In this document: positions 6,740 to 14,724 of the stretch, in pieces | How positions within the stretch are numbered: position 1 is the first letter of the stretch | Layout: each line of letters begins with the position of its first letter | DNA from: an uncultured Clostridia bacterium | GTDB lineage: Bacteria > Bacillota > Clostridia > TANB77 > CAG-508 | Assembly (NCBI GenBank): GCA_947385375.1 | Contig: CANDKR010000008.1 | Span: 1 to 64,000 of the forward strand | Direction: 5' to 3' | Length of the DNA stretch: 64,000 nucleotides | Translations under genes and position numbers: made by a program | The notes under the pieces: model-generated | Told to the model about the DNA's origin: nothing | Seen by the model: the letters and a program-made list of their open reading frames with translations, nothing else | The model's database searches: none

Positions 6740-7759
6740 ATGGAAGAAAAAAATAGTTTAACAACACAAAAAGAAACAGAAGTGGAACAAGTAAGAAAGT
6801 TAACGGCAAGTGAAAGATTTACGAACATGGTAATGAATGAATTTCAAGGCAATATAGGAGAGTTAAACTTAAATGATTATCAAAGACAATTGATTAGAAA
6901 TTATTTTATAGAAATAGATAAGTCTTTAAAAACTGCAGAAACAAATAGATCTTATAGTAAGAAAAAAGCAAACGATCCATCAGTTACTTGGGACAATGTC
7001 AATATGAATAAATTAGCTGTTGATGTAGTTCAGAATGCAAAATTAGGCTTAGATATGTCTATTGCAAATCATCTTCATGTAGTGCCTTTTAAAAATGGAA
7101 AAACGAATAAATACGACTTAACTTTGATGCCAGGATATGAAGGATTAAAATATATTGCTGCAAACTTCGCTTTATATAAGGTGGTAGATATAAAAGTAGA
7201 ATTAGTACATGAAAATGATATATTCCAACCAACATACAAAAATAATATTGAAGGATATGAATTTAAGATAACAAACCCATTTTCAAGAGGCAATGTAATA
7301 GGAGGATTTGGATATATAAGGTATGAAAATGAAGTCCATAACAAATTAGTTGTAATGTCTATAGAAGAATTATTAAAAAGAAAACCATCAACTGCATCAG
7401 CTGAATTTTGGGGAGGCTCAAAGGATAAATGGGAAGATGGCAAAAAGGTTGGAACAGAAGAAGTCGAAGGATGGACAAACGAAATGTTATATAAAACTAT
7501 GGTAAGAGCAACTTGCAAAAAGGTAACAGTAGATCCTAAAAAAATAAATAATAGTTACATATATGTAATGGAAACAAATGAAAATTACTACGTAGAGAAT
7601 CAAGAGGACAAGGTACAAGAAGAAATAGAAGAAAATGCAAATAAATTATTAATAGATATTGAAGCTGAAAACATACAGGATACTGAATATGCATCAACTG
7701 AAAATAATGAGGTATCTGAAACACAAAACACAAACATAACTGAAGGACCAGACTTTTAA
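6740..7759 (+). CDS. recT: RecT-family ssDNA annealing protein
   Basis: 339 aa. It matches the RecT/Redbeta family of phage single-strand annealing proteins: the early ASERFTNMVMNEFQ segment, NAKLGLDMSIANHLHVVPF, LMPGYEGLKYIA and the C-terminal EMLYKTMVRATCKK are recognisable family blocks. It would pair single strands produced at DNA ends. I chose the ATG at 6740 with GAGGAGGGG upstream; a start six codons earlier has none. The partner nuclease RecE is absent and its place is taken by the MBL-fold protein overlapping the stop. The acidic tail from about residue 285 is low complexity. Confidence 0.94.
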   Translation: MEEKNSLTTQKETEVEQVRKLTASERFTNMVMNEFQGNIGELNLNDYQRQLIRNYFIEIDKSLKTAETNRSYSKKKANDPSVTWDNVNMNKLAVDVVQNAKLGLDMSIANHLHVVPFKNGKTNKYDLTLMPGYEGLKYIAANFALYKVVDIKVELVHENDIFQPTYKNNIEGYEFKITNPFSRGNVIGGFGYIRYENEVHNKLVVMSIEELLKRKPSTASAEFWGGSKDKWEDGKKVGTEEVEGWTNEMLYKTMVRATCKKVTVDPKKINNSYIYVMETNENYYVENQEDKVQEEIEENANKLLIDIEAENIQDTEYASTENNEVSETQNTNITEGPDF

Positions 7760-8502
7760 TGAAATTGAAAATATTAGGTAGTAGTTCATCAGGAAATTGC
7801 TACCTAATAGAAGCAACACCAGATGAAAGGTTAATATTAGATGCAGGTATTAATTTTAAAGATGTACAAAGAGAATTAAATTTTAATTTCAAAGGTATAG
7901 AGGGTGTACTTATTACACATGAACATATGGATCACTTAAAATATGCACCAAATTTTGCTTTGAATGGAATAGATATATATGCATCCAATGGAACATTCTC
8001 TAAATTAAATTTGAGAGGCTATAGATTTAAAATAATAAAAGCACTAGAGCAATTTACAATTGGTAATTTTATAATACTTCCATTTGATACAGAACACGAT
8101 GCTGCAGAGCCACTCGGTTTTTTAATACAATACAAACCTACTGGAGAAAAATTACTTTATGCTACAGATACATATTACATAAAATACAGGTTTAGTAAAT
8201 TAAACTACTTGCTTTTAGAATGTAATTATATCAAAGAAATAGTTAAATTAAATATTGAAAATAAAACAATTAACAAAAGTAGATATACTAGATTACTAGA
8301 GAGTCATTTCAGCTTAGAAAATGTTTTAAAATTCTTGAAATCAAATGATTTAAGCTATGTGAAAAAAATTATATTGTGTCATTTATCGGATGCAAATTCA
8401 AATGAAGAAGTAATGAAAAATAAAGTGTATGAACAGACTGGAGTATCAACTGTAATTGCAAGACCAGGATTGGAAGTAGAACTAAAGTTATATCCATTTT
8501 AA
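7759..8502 (+). CDS. MBL-fold hydrolase, probable phage exonuclease
   Basis: A 247-aa metallo-beta-lactamase fold protein. The signature THEHMDH is at residues 53-59, with further ligands probably in DTEHDA and ATDT. The start LGSSSSGNCY is typical of the YycJ/WalJ-like branch. The gene overlaps recT by one base (TAATG). MBL-fold proteins at this position in Firmicutes phages are thought to serve as the exonuclease partner of RecT; activity is inferred. Confidence 0.85.
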   Translation: MKLKILGSSSSGNCYLIEATPDERLILDAGINFKDVQRELNFNFKGIEGVLITHEHMDHLKYAPNFALNGIDIYASNGTFSKLNLRGYRFKIIKALEQFTIGNFIILPFDTEHDAAEPLGFLIQYKPTGEKLLYATDTYYIKYRFSKLNYLLLECNYIKEIVKLNIENKTINKSRYTRLLESHFSLENVLKFLKSNDLSYVKKIILCHLSDANSNEEVMKNKVYEQTGVSTVIARPGLEVELKLYPF

Positions 8503-8512
8503 AGGAGTTTAT

Positions 8513-8848
8513 ATGAACAGTGCCAAAGCTATAAGTCAATTAGAAGACTTAAAAAGAGATAGATTAAGTTTTATAGATGGTAATGATAATGAATTGGACG
8601 AGGTGTTTTTAGAAGATATAAAAGCAATAAGTTTAGCAATAAAAGCATTAAAAAAATGTCCAGATATCAAAGACAACGATTTTAGATGCAGGCTGTGTGG
8701 AAAAGAATTGAAAACATGGAAAAGCATTCAAAAAGGAATGGGTCCAATATGTGAAAGCAGATATCTTACTGATTTATATAAAAATCAGAAAATTACATTC
8801 GAAAGCGTATTACAAAAGAAGGGAGATATAAAAGAAAATGGCAAATAA
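8513..8848 (+). CDS. DUF6011-like zinc-ribbon protein
   Basis: 111 aa. The N-terminal half is helical. The C-terminal CRLCGKELKTWKSIQKGMGP then CESRY is the pattern of DUF6011-type phage proteins, with four Cys for a zinc site. Function unknown. AAAGGAG lies upstream, and the end overlaps the initiator gene by 11 bp. Confidence 0.75.
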   Translation: MNSAKAISQLEDLKRDRLSFIDGNDNELDEVFLEDIKAISLAIKALKKCPDIKDNDFRCRLCGKELKTWKSIQKGMGPICESRYLTDLYKNQKITFESVLQKKGDIKENGK

Positions 8849-9750
8849 CAAAGATACCTATTATTTTAGTCACGATTCCAATGCATTAACAGATCCTAAA
8901 ATATTATCAATGCGTTGTGATTATGGAATAGAACGGATATGGATTATATTGGGCAATAATAGAAATGTTAAGAAATGAATCAACTTATAAATTATCTCTC
9001 GAAAAAAATACATATAGAGCTATAAAAATACAAACTGGAACAAGTATAGATGTAGAAGATTTTATTAAAGATTGCATTAATGAATATAAAAGTGGAGAGA
9101 GTGAAAATGGATTATTTAATGCAGATGGAAAATCATTTTGGTCTGAAAGTTTGTTAAGAAGAATGAAAAAATATGAAAATTTAAAAGAAAAAAGAATTCA
9201 AGCTGCAAATGCAAGATGGAATAAAGAAAAACAGAAAAATAATGCAAAACAAATGCAAGTGCATAAAAAAATATGCAAATGCAATGCAAGTGCATATAAA
9301 AAACGATACAAATGCAATGCAAAATTGAAAAAAGTGTATGCAAAATTATGCAAATTAAATCAAATCAAATTAAATAAAATTAAATTAAAAGAAATAAGAT
9401 CTATCTATCCATCTAATCATGTGCACCATGAAAATAAAAATTTAGATGGAATGATGGATAAGATGGAAAGAATAGAATTTGAACGTGTTTTAAATAATTG
9501 TGAACTATTTAAACTCAACGCAGAGCTAGCTATTGAGATAAAAGAAATAATAAAAGAGATGTATATAAATACTGAAACAAGAGAAAAAACCTTAGAACTT
9601 AATCATAAAAAGTTAGTTTATGCATTACATAATTTTGCTGTTGCAAATGCTAGAACACGAATACAAATTCCAAAACAATATTTTAAAAAATGTTTATTAT
9701 CAGCGTTAGATCAAACAGAATTGAGTTTACAGATTGAAATAGATGATTAG
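8838..9750 (+). CDS. DnaD-like replication initiator, needs +1 shift at CGG
   Basis: Reading from the ATG at 8838 the product starts with the block TYYFSHDSNALTDPKILSM, the Lin1244/Lin1753-like (DUF4373) head of phage initiators, and stops after 46 aa. Skipping the C at 8934 turns GAA-CGG into GAA-GGA and restores the family sequence YGIEGYGLYWAIIEMLRNES, continuing to 9750 (about 303 aa). The +1 frame is also open from an internal ATG at 8965. The central part is encoded by iteron-like DNA (9209-9353). Either CGGA is read as glycine, or the gene is broken. Six other CGG sites in the window behave the same way. Confidence 0.85.
9209..9392 (+). repeat. Iterons and AT-rich block, probable phage origin
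   Basis: Ten copies of ATGCAA lie between 9209 and 9353 (9209, 9242, 9253, 9273, 9279, 9284, 9312, 9317, 9338, 9348), several as overlapping ATGCAATGCAA, with GTGCAT variants. An almost pure A/T stretch rich in AAATTAAAT follows (9354-9392), suitable as an unwinding element. The array lies inside the initiator gene, as the lambda origin lies in O. It encodes a Lys/Cys-rich linker, so the DNA rather than the protein seems to be under constraint. Confidence 0.7.
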
Positions 9751-9761
9751 TAGGAGGAGAT

Positions 9762-9938
9762 ATGAAAGTTATTAGTTTAATAGTTTTGACAATTCTCATA
9801 GTAGTGTCAATAGCAATAACGAATGATAAGATAAAAGAATTACAAAAAACACAAGAGAGTTTCGTAATAGGAATTTTGCCATACATAATTTTAATATTAT
9901 TTTTAATAATTCCGCTTGCTTATATTGTTGCAAATTAG
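9762..9938 (+). CDS. Two-pass small membrane protein, 58 aa
   Basis: ATG with TAGGAGGAG upstream. Residues 3-20 and about 36-56 are hydrophobic, separated by a charged loop (NDKIKELQKTQES). A holin is conceivable from the topology, but its place in the replication region argues against it. No family recognised. Confidence 0.65.
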   Translation: MKVISLIVLTILIVVSIAITNDKIKELQKTQESFVIGILPYIILILFLIIPLAYIVAN

Positions 9939-9947
9939 GAGGTAATT

Positions 9948-10238
9948 ATGAATTTTAGAGTTTTAGAATGTAGAAAAGAGCCTGTGCTCTGCAAACACGA
10001 AGTCATAATTGAAGAAGGAAGCTTTGCAGTAAAAGCAAAAAAGAAAGTCGATTATACATATTATCTTTGTGACGAGTGCAAGGAAAAAATTATAATGTAT
10101 GATAAAAAAACAGACAGAGATGGTGGCATCGTATCTTTCAGAGTAGACGAGCATAAAGAGGTTAAGGTTGCATTACATAACAGGTGTTTTAACAAAGCAA
10201 GAAAAAGCTTTAATGAAACATATAACTTGAATGTTTGA
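9948..10238 (+). CDS. Conserved-looking phage protein with Cys pair, 96 aa
   Basis: Good ribosome site (GGAGGTAATT). The sequence includes CKHEV near the N terminus and CDECKEK in the middle, a plausible zinc site. Otherwise charged and soluble. It lies in an operon of small accessory genes. Function unknown. Confidence 0.65.
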   Translation: MNFRVLECRKEPVLCKHEVIIEEGSFAVKAKKKVDYTYYLCDECKEKIIMYDKKTDRDGGIVSFRVDEHKEVKVALHNRCFNKARKSFNETYNLNV

Positions 10239-10271
10239 AACAAACACGAATTTAAGTTTTAGGAGGAAATA

Positions 10272-10559
10272 ATGATAATAGTTAGTCAAGTAAAAAGAAA
10301 TATAATAAATTTTGATAATGTAGAAAGTATTTATATAGTAGCAGATTTAAATGGAACAGGTAAAATACCATATAAAATATATTATGAAACTTCCACTCAG
10401 AGTGAAGAATTAGGACAATATGCAACAGAAGAAAGAGCAAAAGAAGTATTACAAGAAATAGAAAAGAAATACTTAGAATATATAGAACTTGGAAGTCCGA
10501 CAAAAGGTCCAGTGTCATTACATACGATTCCAAAAGTTTATGAAATGCCAGAGGAATAA
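10272..10559 (+). CDS. Phage protein of the MIIVSQ type, 95 aa
   Basis: The opening IIVSQ, then NFDNVESIYI, the central ATEERAKEVLQEI and the terminal YEMPE match a small protein often seen in Firmicutes phages and integrative elements, without a known role. TAGGAGGA lies upstream. Confidence 0.75.
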   Translation: MIIVSQVKRNIINFDNVESIYIVADLNGTGKIPYKIYYETSTQSEELGQYATEERAKEVLQEIEKKYLEYIELGSPTKGPVSLHTIPKVYEMPEE

Positions 10560-10562
10560 ACT

Positions 10563-10916
10563 ATGCAGGAACATTGGACAATAGAACAATATAAAAAATA
10601 TCAAGAAAACAAAGGCAAAAGAAGTAAGTATGGGGCTGTAAAGACTAAAATTGACGGACACACTTTTGACAGCATAAAAGAAGCAGAATTCTACAATGAA
10701 TTAAAATTAAGACTTAAAGTAGGAGAAATAAAAGGCTTCTGCTTACAGCCCATATTTATATTAGCTGATAACCTTAAATATAAAGCTGATTTTATAGTTT
10801 TCAACAACGATAACACGACAGAGGTAATAGACGTAAAAGGAGTTAAGACAAAAGAATATAAAGTCAAAAAGAAAGTGTTTGAAGATAAATATAGATTAAA
10901 AATTAAAGAGGTGTAA
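10563..10916 (+). CDS. DUF1064 predicted nuclease
   Basis: 117 aa. FDSIKEAEFYNELK, QPIFIL, KYKADFIV and VIDVKG follow the DUF1064 pattern; D and E/D-x-K in ADF and DVKG are the expected metal-binding residues of a restriction-endonuclease-like fold. DUF1064 proteins are predicted Holliday-junction or structure-specific nucleases, which suits a phage with RecT recombination. The start is six bases after the previous stop, and the usable site AGAGGA lies inside the previous gene. Confidence 0.82.
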   Translation: MQEHWTIEQYKKYQENKGKRSKYGAVKTKIDGHTFDSIKEAEFYNELKLRLKVGEIKGFCLQPIFILADNLKYKADFIVFNNDNTTEVIDVKGVKTKEYKVKKKVFEDKYRLKIKEV

Positions 10917-10918
10917 AT

Positions 10919-11062
10919 ATGAGCAATAAAAACGTAAAACAAGATTGTAAATATTACAAAAAAGGTTTCTATTGCAAGGGATGCAAAATACTCAAAGATA
11001 TGATTTGCAGGAATCAAAAATGCGTATTTTACAAGAAGGGAGAAAACAATGGAAGGAATTGA
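10919..11062 (+). CDS. Cys-rich small protein, 47 aa
   Basis: ATG with AGAGGTG upstream. The product has six Cys in the order C, C-x2-C, C, C and is basic, so it is probably a small zinc protein. It overlaps the next start by 14 bp. Function unknown. Confidence 0.6.
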   Translation: MSNKNVKQDCKYYKKGFYCKGCKILKDMICRNQKCVFYKKGENNGRN

Positions 11063-11288
11063 GAGAATAAATAAATTATCACAAAAAACTAAGGATAGTA
11101 GTCTGAAAAAAATTGCAGATTATTTAATAACTAGAGAAGATATGAATGACAAATATTTAAATCAAGATAAAGATTTAGACAAGATGTGGAAATACATAGT
11201 TGATAGAGCAAGAACTCAAGCAGTAGATGGAGCAGCGTGCATAGAAGATGAAGAAATTTATAATATTTCCTGCTACATCTGTAGGTGA
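11049..11288 (+). CDS. PcfK-like protein, C terminus lost
   Basis: A 79-aa product whose MWKYIVDRARTQAVDGAACI and EDEEIY match PcfK-like phage proteins. In the family the EDEEIY segment continues with a hydrophobic helix and YYDE; here it runs into unrelated residues and stops, because the next bases belong to the 3' end of pcfJ. An internal deletion has joined the two genes. The PcfK fold has also been linked to the anti-CRISPR AcrIIA9, so the intact form could have had such a role; this is inference. Confidence 0.65.
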   Translation: MEGIERINKLSQKTKDSSLKKIADYLITREDMNDKYLNQDKDLDKMWKYIVDRARTQAVDGAACIEDEEIYNISCYICR

Positions 11289-11571
11289 TTTAGTAGATGA
11301 AAGTCAACAACAACATAATTGTGTTAGAACGTATGTAGATAGATATGCAAAAGAAAGATGTGATATTTATTTTATGCGAGAAGTTGAAAATACTAAAAAA
11401 TCATTAGTTACAGTAGAAGTTGTAGACAATAAAGTTATTCAAAAAAGAACTAAAAACAATGGGCCAACTAGCAAGGAACAAAATGAGTTTTTAAAATTGT
11501 GGGAAGATGTTGTTTTAAATCAAAAGATAAATAAGGCTAATAAAAGAATATTAGAATATGCTGCAAGCTAA
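11248..11571 (+). pseudogene. 3' remnant of pcfJ
   Basis: 107 residues matching the C-terminal part of PcfJ-like proteins: VDESQQQHNCVRTYVDRYA, DIYFMRE, SLVTVEV and a terminal LKLWE block. Full PcfJ proteins are several hundred residues, so most of the N terminus is missing. Its ATG (11248) lies in another frame of the pcfK end, in the stretch GATGAAGAAATTTATA where the deletion probably closed. The fragment has stayed open and may be translated by coupling, so it could have a remaining function. Confidence 0.7.
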
Positions 11572-11594
11572 GTGAGATTTATTTCTCACTTAGC
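11567..11594. other. Perfect 11-bp hairpin without T run
   Basis: GCTAAGTGAGA (11567-11577) and TCTCACTTAGC (11584-11594) pair perfectly around a six-base loop TTTATT. Neither strand continues with a T tract, so a simple terminator is unlikely. The pcfJ stop codon lies in the left arm. An RNA processing or stability element between pcfJ and 11622 is possible. Confidence 0.55.
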
Positions 11595-11621
11595 CAAAAC
11601 AAAGGAGGAACAGTACAGTAA

Positions 11622-11807
11622 ATGAAGTGTCCATTTAGATTTGTTATAGGACAAGTTAATATATATCAGCCAATTCGCAATGATAAAGCGGAAATTCAAG
11701 GTGATTATAAGTTATTTATAGAAAGGCAAGAGTATGCAGAATCTCATCAAGAAAATTGTGCTGCTTGGGACGATGAAGATAAAAGATGTAGAAAGGTAGG
11801 TGAGTAA
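11622..11807 (+). CDS. Small phage protein, 61 aa
   Basis: Starts with MKCPF behind AAAGGAGGAA. It contains three Cys and the segment CAAWDDEDKRC. Proteins of this outline are common in Clostridia phages. No function known. Confidence 0.65.
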   Translation: MKCPFRFVIGQVNIYQPIRNDKAEIQGDYKLFIERQEYAESHQENCAAWDDEDKRCRKVGE

Positions 11808-11808
11808 T

Positions 11809-12315
11809 ATGGAAAATAATCCTTATATGGGCAGTCCAGAAGCAAACATATATAGTAAAAATTGTGTAGTATGTAACAGCGATTTTATAGGTAAAAGCGA
11901 AGGACCTGGAATATGTTTTAAATGTGCCTTAGAAAGAAATATAAAAACAGTTGAAGAAAGAATAAAAAAGTTAGATAGACATATAGCAAATTACGAAAGA
12001 AATGACTGTAAAACAGCAGTTTATCAAGAATTAGTAAAAGAACGAAATGCAATATTAAATGTAGTAAATGAGTTAAAAGAGTTAAAAAGAATAAAGAGCT
12101 TAGATATAGATGGATTAGTTGAAGATTATGATACTAGACAATTTGTACACAAAGATAAAATCTTAAAAATAATAAAAGAACTAAACATTGATATCGAGAG
12201 AAATAAGAGAAGGGAAATAAATAATAACACAGAAGGAAATTTGCAAATGACACTAATTAGTTATGATCCAGAATTGGTGAAAATGCGATTAGTAAAATTA
12301 TTGGAGGAAGAATAA
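11809..12315 (+). CDS. Coiled-coil protein with N-terminal zinc knuckle
   Basis: 168 aa. Residues about 18-40 contain CVVC and CFKC, a likely zinc knuckle, followed by a long charged coiled coil. The ATG at 11809 is chosen because AGGTGAG lies upstream; an in-frame GTG three codons earlier is inside that site. It overlaps the next gene by one base. Function unknown. Confidence 0.6.
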   Translation: MENNPYMGSPEANIYSKNCVVCNSDFIGKSEGPGICFKCALERNIKTVEERIKKLDRHIANYERNDCKTAVYQELVKERNAILNVVNELKELKRIKSLDIDGLVEDYDTRQFVHKDKILKIIKELNIDIERNKRREINNNTEGNLQMTLISYDPELVKMRLVKLLEEE

Positions 12316-12584
12316 TGTCAGAGTTTCACGATTTTACAGTAAAATACTTACCCAAAATAGAAAAAGTTGATTTTATACCACCAGAAAGAATAAGAGAAGC
12401 TTGCATTTATAGAGAATACACATATAGTGAAGCAGCTAAAAAGTGTGGTATAGATTATAAAGAATTTTGTTTATATGCAAATGGGCATAAAGACATACCA
12501 AATGATTTAATTTTCAACTTTATGAAAGGATTTGAATTTCCAAAAGATTTCTTTTACAGATTAAAATGGGCTAGAGTAGATTAA
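12315..12584 (+). CDS. XRE-like HTH protein, 89 aa
   Basis: REYTYSEAAKKCGIDYKEFC has the spacing of a helix-turn-helix, preceded by a variable N-terminal 35 residues. GAGGAAG lies before the ATG, and TAATG couples it to the previous gene. Possibly a small regulator; the match is weak. Confidence 0.5.
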   Translation: MSEFHDFTVKYLPKIEKVDFIPPERIREACIYREYTYSEAAKKCGIDYKEFCLYANGHKDIPNDLIFNFMKGFEFPKDFFYRLKWARVD

Positions 12585-12609
12585 TTTTAATAAAGATTGG
12601 AGGAAAAGT

Positions 12610-12831
12610 ATGTGTGAACATTGTGAAGAAGGAAAATCTTTGATAGAGAGAAACACATATGGACATTCTTCAGATGGCTATGTAGGTATAGATATGTGGA
12701 TAGAAGAAAATAGAATAGAAGTAGATGCAATAGGCGAAGTAGGATATCCAAGTAAAGACAGCACTTATGTAGAAGGCAGAACAGTAATAAATTACTGTCC
12801 GATATGTGGAAGAAAGTTAGGAGGAGAATAG
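12610..12831 (+). CDS. Zinc-ribbon phage protein, 73 aa
   Basis: CEHC at the N terminus and CPICGRKL at the C terminus frame a beta-rich middle, a common pattern in phage accessory proteins where the two Cys pairs form one ribbon. GGAGGA lies upstream. Function unknown. Confidence 0.7.
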   Translation: MCEHCEEGKSLIERNTYGHSSDGYVGIDMWIEENRIEVDAIGEVGYPSKDSTYVEGRTVINYCPICGRKLGGE

Positions 12832-12833
12832 CA

Positions 12834-13157
12834 ATGATAGTATTACCGATAAAACGAATATGGTTTGACAAAATAAAAAGTGGCGAGAAAAAGGAAGAGT
12901 ATAGAGAATTTAAGGAATACTATCATAGCAGATTTAAGAAATATATGCCTAAGCGAGTAGGTCCACATGAATATATTGCACCTATGTTTGAAGTAGTTTT
13001 TAGAAACGGATATGAGCATAATTCGCCTAAGATAAAGTGCAAGTGCATAGTAGATGTAGGTGAGGGAAAACAAGAATGGGGAGCAATACCAGGACAAACA
13101 TATTACATATTGAAAATTTTAGAAGTATTGGAGGTGAGAAATGGTGTGCAAGTGTAG
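12834..13157 (+). CDS. ASCH-domain protein
   Basis: 107 aa. LPIKRIWFDKIKSGEKKEEYRE is the conserved opening of ASCH-domain proteins, a PUA-like RNA-binding fold, followed by VVFRNGY and KCIVDVGEG strands. The ATG at 12834 with GGAGGAGAATA upstream is preferred over one 10 codons earlier that overlaps the previous gene. In phages the domain is assumed to bind RNA; no specific target can be inferred. Confidence 0.75.
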   Translation: MIVLPIKRIWFDKIKSGEKKEEYREFKEYYHSRFKKYMPKRVGPHEYIAPMFEVVFRNGYEHNSPKIKCKCIVDVGEGKQEWGAIPGQTYYILKILEVLEVRNGVQV

Positions 13158-13629
13158 TGAAGCTTTTGAAAATAAGTTTGTACAATGTTTTGACCAACAA
13201 GAAATTGCAATGTATATGAAAAACAATGGGATAATCAAATTAGTACATGGCAATGTAGTAGAAACGACTAATGTTAACTTTTGCCCATATTGTGGAAGAA
13301 ACCTAAGAAGTACAGAAACACGAGTAGAATTTAAAACAGGTGGAAGAGGAAACGTACACAGAATGCTAAATGCAAGTAAAATGCTAGATTATATAGATAG
13401 TTTGACAGAAAGTAAGATGTATGGAATACAGAAATGTTCAAAAGGGATAACTGTGGTAACTAAAGAAGAGGTAATACCAAAGAAAATAGTTAAAGCGAAA
13501 ACAGAAGAGGAAATAGAAACATTAAATAAATTGGCAAATAACACGAATGATGAAGTGGAGAGAACAATTGCAATAGGGATGATGGAAATTGTTAAACTTT
13601 TAAAAGAACGAATTTTGAAGGAGGACTAA
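13141..13629 (+). CDS. Zinc-ribbon protein, 162 aa
   Basis: Begins MVCKC and has CPYCGRNL near residue 48, a ribbon like that of the gene at 12610, then a charged helical C-terminal half. It overlaps the ASCH gene by 17 bp, with GGAGGTGAG upstream. Function unknown. Confidence 0.65.
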   Translation: MVCKCSEAFENKFVQCFDQQEIAMYMKNNGIIKLVHGNVVETTNVNFCPYCGRNLRSTETRVEFKTGGRGNVHRMLNASKMLDYIDSLTESKMYGIQKCSKGITVVTKEEVIPKKIVKAKTEEEIETLNKLANNTNDEVERTIAIGMMEIVKLLKERILKED

Positions 13630-13630
13630 T

Positions 13631-13798
13631 ATGGAGGTAGAGATTAGAGGATATAAAGGAACTATTTACCAAATGATGAAATACAATACTTCAATAATGT
13701 ATAAAATTGTATTAAGTGGTGGTTTAAATGAAATGATTACTATTGATAAAGTTAAACCTGAAGAAATAAAAATATTAAATAAAGAGGAGGGAAAATAA
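13631..13798 (+). CDS. Small phage protein, 55 aa
   Basis: ATG with GAAGGAGGAC upstream, starting one base after the previous stop. Predicted beta-rich with an acidic tail (KPEEIKILNKEEGK). Short but well placed between two convincing genes. Confidence 0.55.
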   Translation: MEVEIRGYKGTIYQMMKYNTSIMYKIVLSGGLNEMITIDKVKPEEIKILNKEEGK

Positions 13799-13799
13799 T

Positions 13800-14051
13800 A
13801 TGGATCCAGTAAATTTTAAGAATGCAAATGTAAAATTAACAGCACCAGGATGTGGTATATTACCAGCAATAAAAACAGAGGATAATTGTATTGTTTCTTG
13901 TTGGGAGATGTCTGAAAAAGAAAAGAAAGAATTTGAAAAGACAGGCAAGATATGGTTAACAGTTATTAGTTTAAAACATCCACCAATAATCATGTCTACA
14001 GAAAAACCGTTTGGAATGTTTAAAAATGGGAAACCAGTGGAAGAAGAATAG
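13800..14051 (+). CDS. Conserved phage protein of the NPVNFK type, 83 aa
   Basis: DPVNFKNANVKLTAPGCGIL and CIVSCWEMSEKEKKEF, with KIWLTVIS downstream, match a family of small proteins seen before the late regulator in Firmicutes phages. Function unknown. GAGGAGGGA lies upstream. Confidence 0.75.
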   Translation: MDPVNFKNANVKLTAPGCGILPAIKTEDNCIVSCWEMSEKEKKEFEKTGKIWLTVISLKHPPIIMSTEKPFGMFKNGKPVEEE

Positions 14052-14087
14052 TACATAAGCTAAAAATTAAAGAGAAGAGGTGTATTT

Positions 14088-14681
14088 ATGGCAGATAAAA
14101 GAATAGAGGTAGATGAAAATTTGTTATCTGTTATTCAAAATTCAATTACTGCAGGCATGAACGAGGGAATGCAAAAAGGATTAGCAGAGTATGATAGAAA
14201 ACAGAAAAGTAATTCAAAAATGAAGTATGATAAACGACTAAGAAATACAGCTTTACTGTTAAGAAATTATCGAAATTTTAAAGAGCATTGTAAAAACGCA
14301 ATTTATGAAGAATTAGAAACAATAAAAGATAAAGAAGATGCAGATGTAATAGAAATTTTTGATAAAATATACGATACAGATAACGATACTGCTATCGTCA
14401 AAAGTATATTAAAGGCGAAAGAGAGAACTTTGATAATTATAAAACATATAGACAATTGCATTAACTTTTATGAATATAAAGCTAGCACAAGTAAAAATAA
14501 AGAATTTCAAAGAAGAGTGAAAGTTTTAAGAAAATTGTATATAGACGACGAAGAAAAAAGTTTTGAAGAAATTGCAGAAGAACTATTTGTTAGCACTAAA
14601 ACTGTCAATAGGGATAAAAAGCAGATAATTCAAGACTTAGCACCATTAGTGTTTGGTGCAGATGGTGTTTTTATGTCTTAA
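14088..14681 (+). CDS. ArpU-like late transcription regulator
   Basis: 197 aa. The N-terminal two thirds are helical and charged. The C terminus LRKLYIDDEEKSFEEIAEEL, FVSTKTVNRDK is a sigma-region-4-like helix-turn-helix, as in the ArpU/RinA-type regulators that switch on phage late genes. It is the last gene of the middle operon, and a strong promoter begins nine bases after its stop, as expected for a late activator next to its target. Confidence 0.8.
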   Translation: MADKRIEVDENLLSVIQNSITAGMNEGMQKGLAEYDRKQKSNSKMKYDKRLRNTALLLRNYRNFKEHCKNAIYEELETIKDKEDADVIEIFDKIYDTDNDTAIVKSILKAKERTLIIIKHIDNCINFYEYKASTSKNKEFQRRVKVLRKLYIDDEEKSFEEIAEELFVSTKTVNRDKKQIIQDLAPLVFGADGVFMS

Positions 14682-14689
14682 AGATGTCC

Positions 14690-14718
14690 TTGACGGTACT
14701 ATTTGGAAAATATATAAT
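14690..14718 (+). promoter_or_regulatory. Probable late promoter
   Basis: TTGACG (14690-14695), 17-bp spacer and perfect TATAAT (14713-14718), directly behind the late-regulator gene. The near-consensus match implies either activator-independent activity or control at the downstream terminator. Confidence 0.8.
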
Positions 14719-14724
14719 GCTAGT

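Noticed and set aside
9240..9392. CRISPR-like array
   Set aside because: Repeats are six-base iterons with irregular, often overlapping spacing inside a coding region, not long repeats with regular spacers.
8965..9750. Independent gene starting at the internal ATG 8965
   Set aside because: The start falls inside the conserved initiator block, and the upstream frame encodes the missing N terminus. A +1 shift at CGG explains both frames better.
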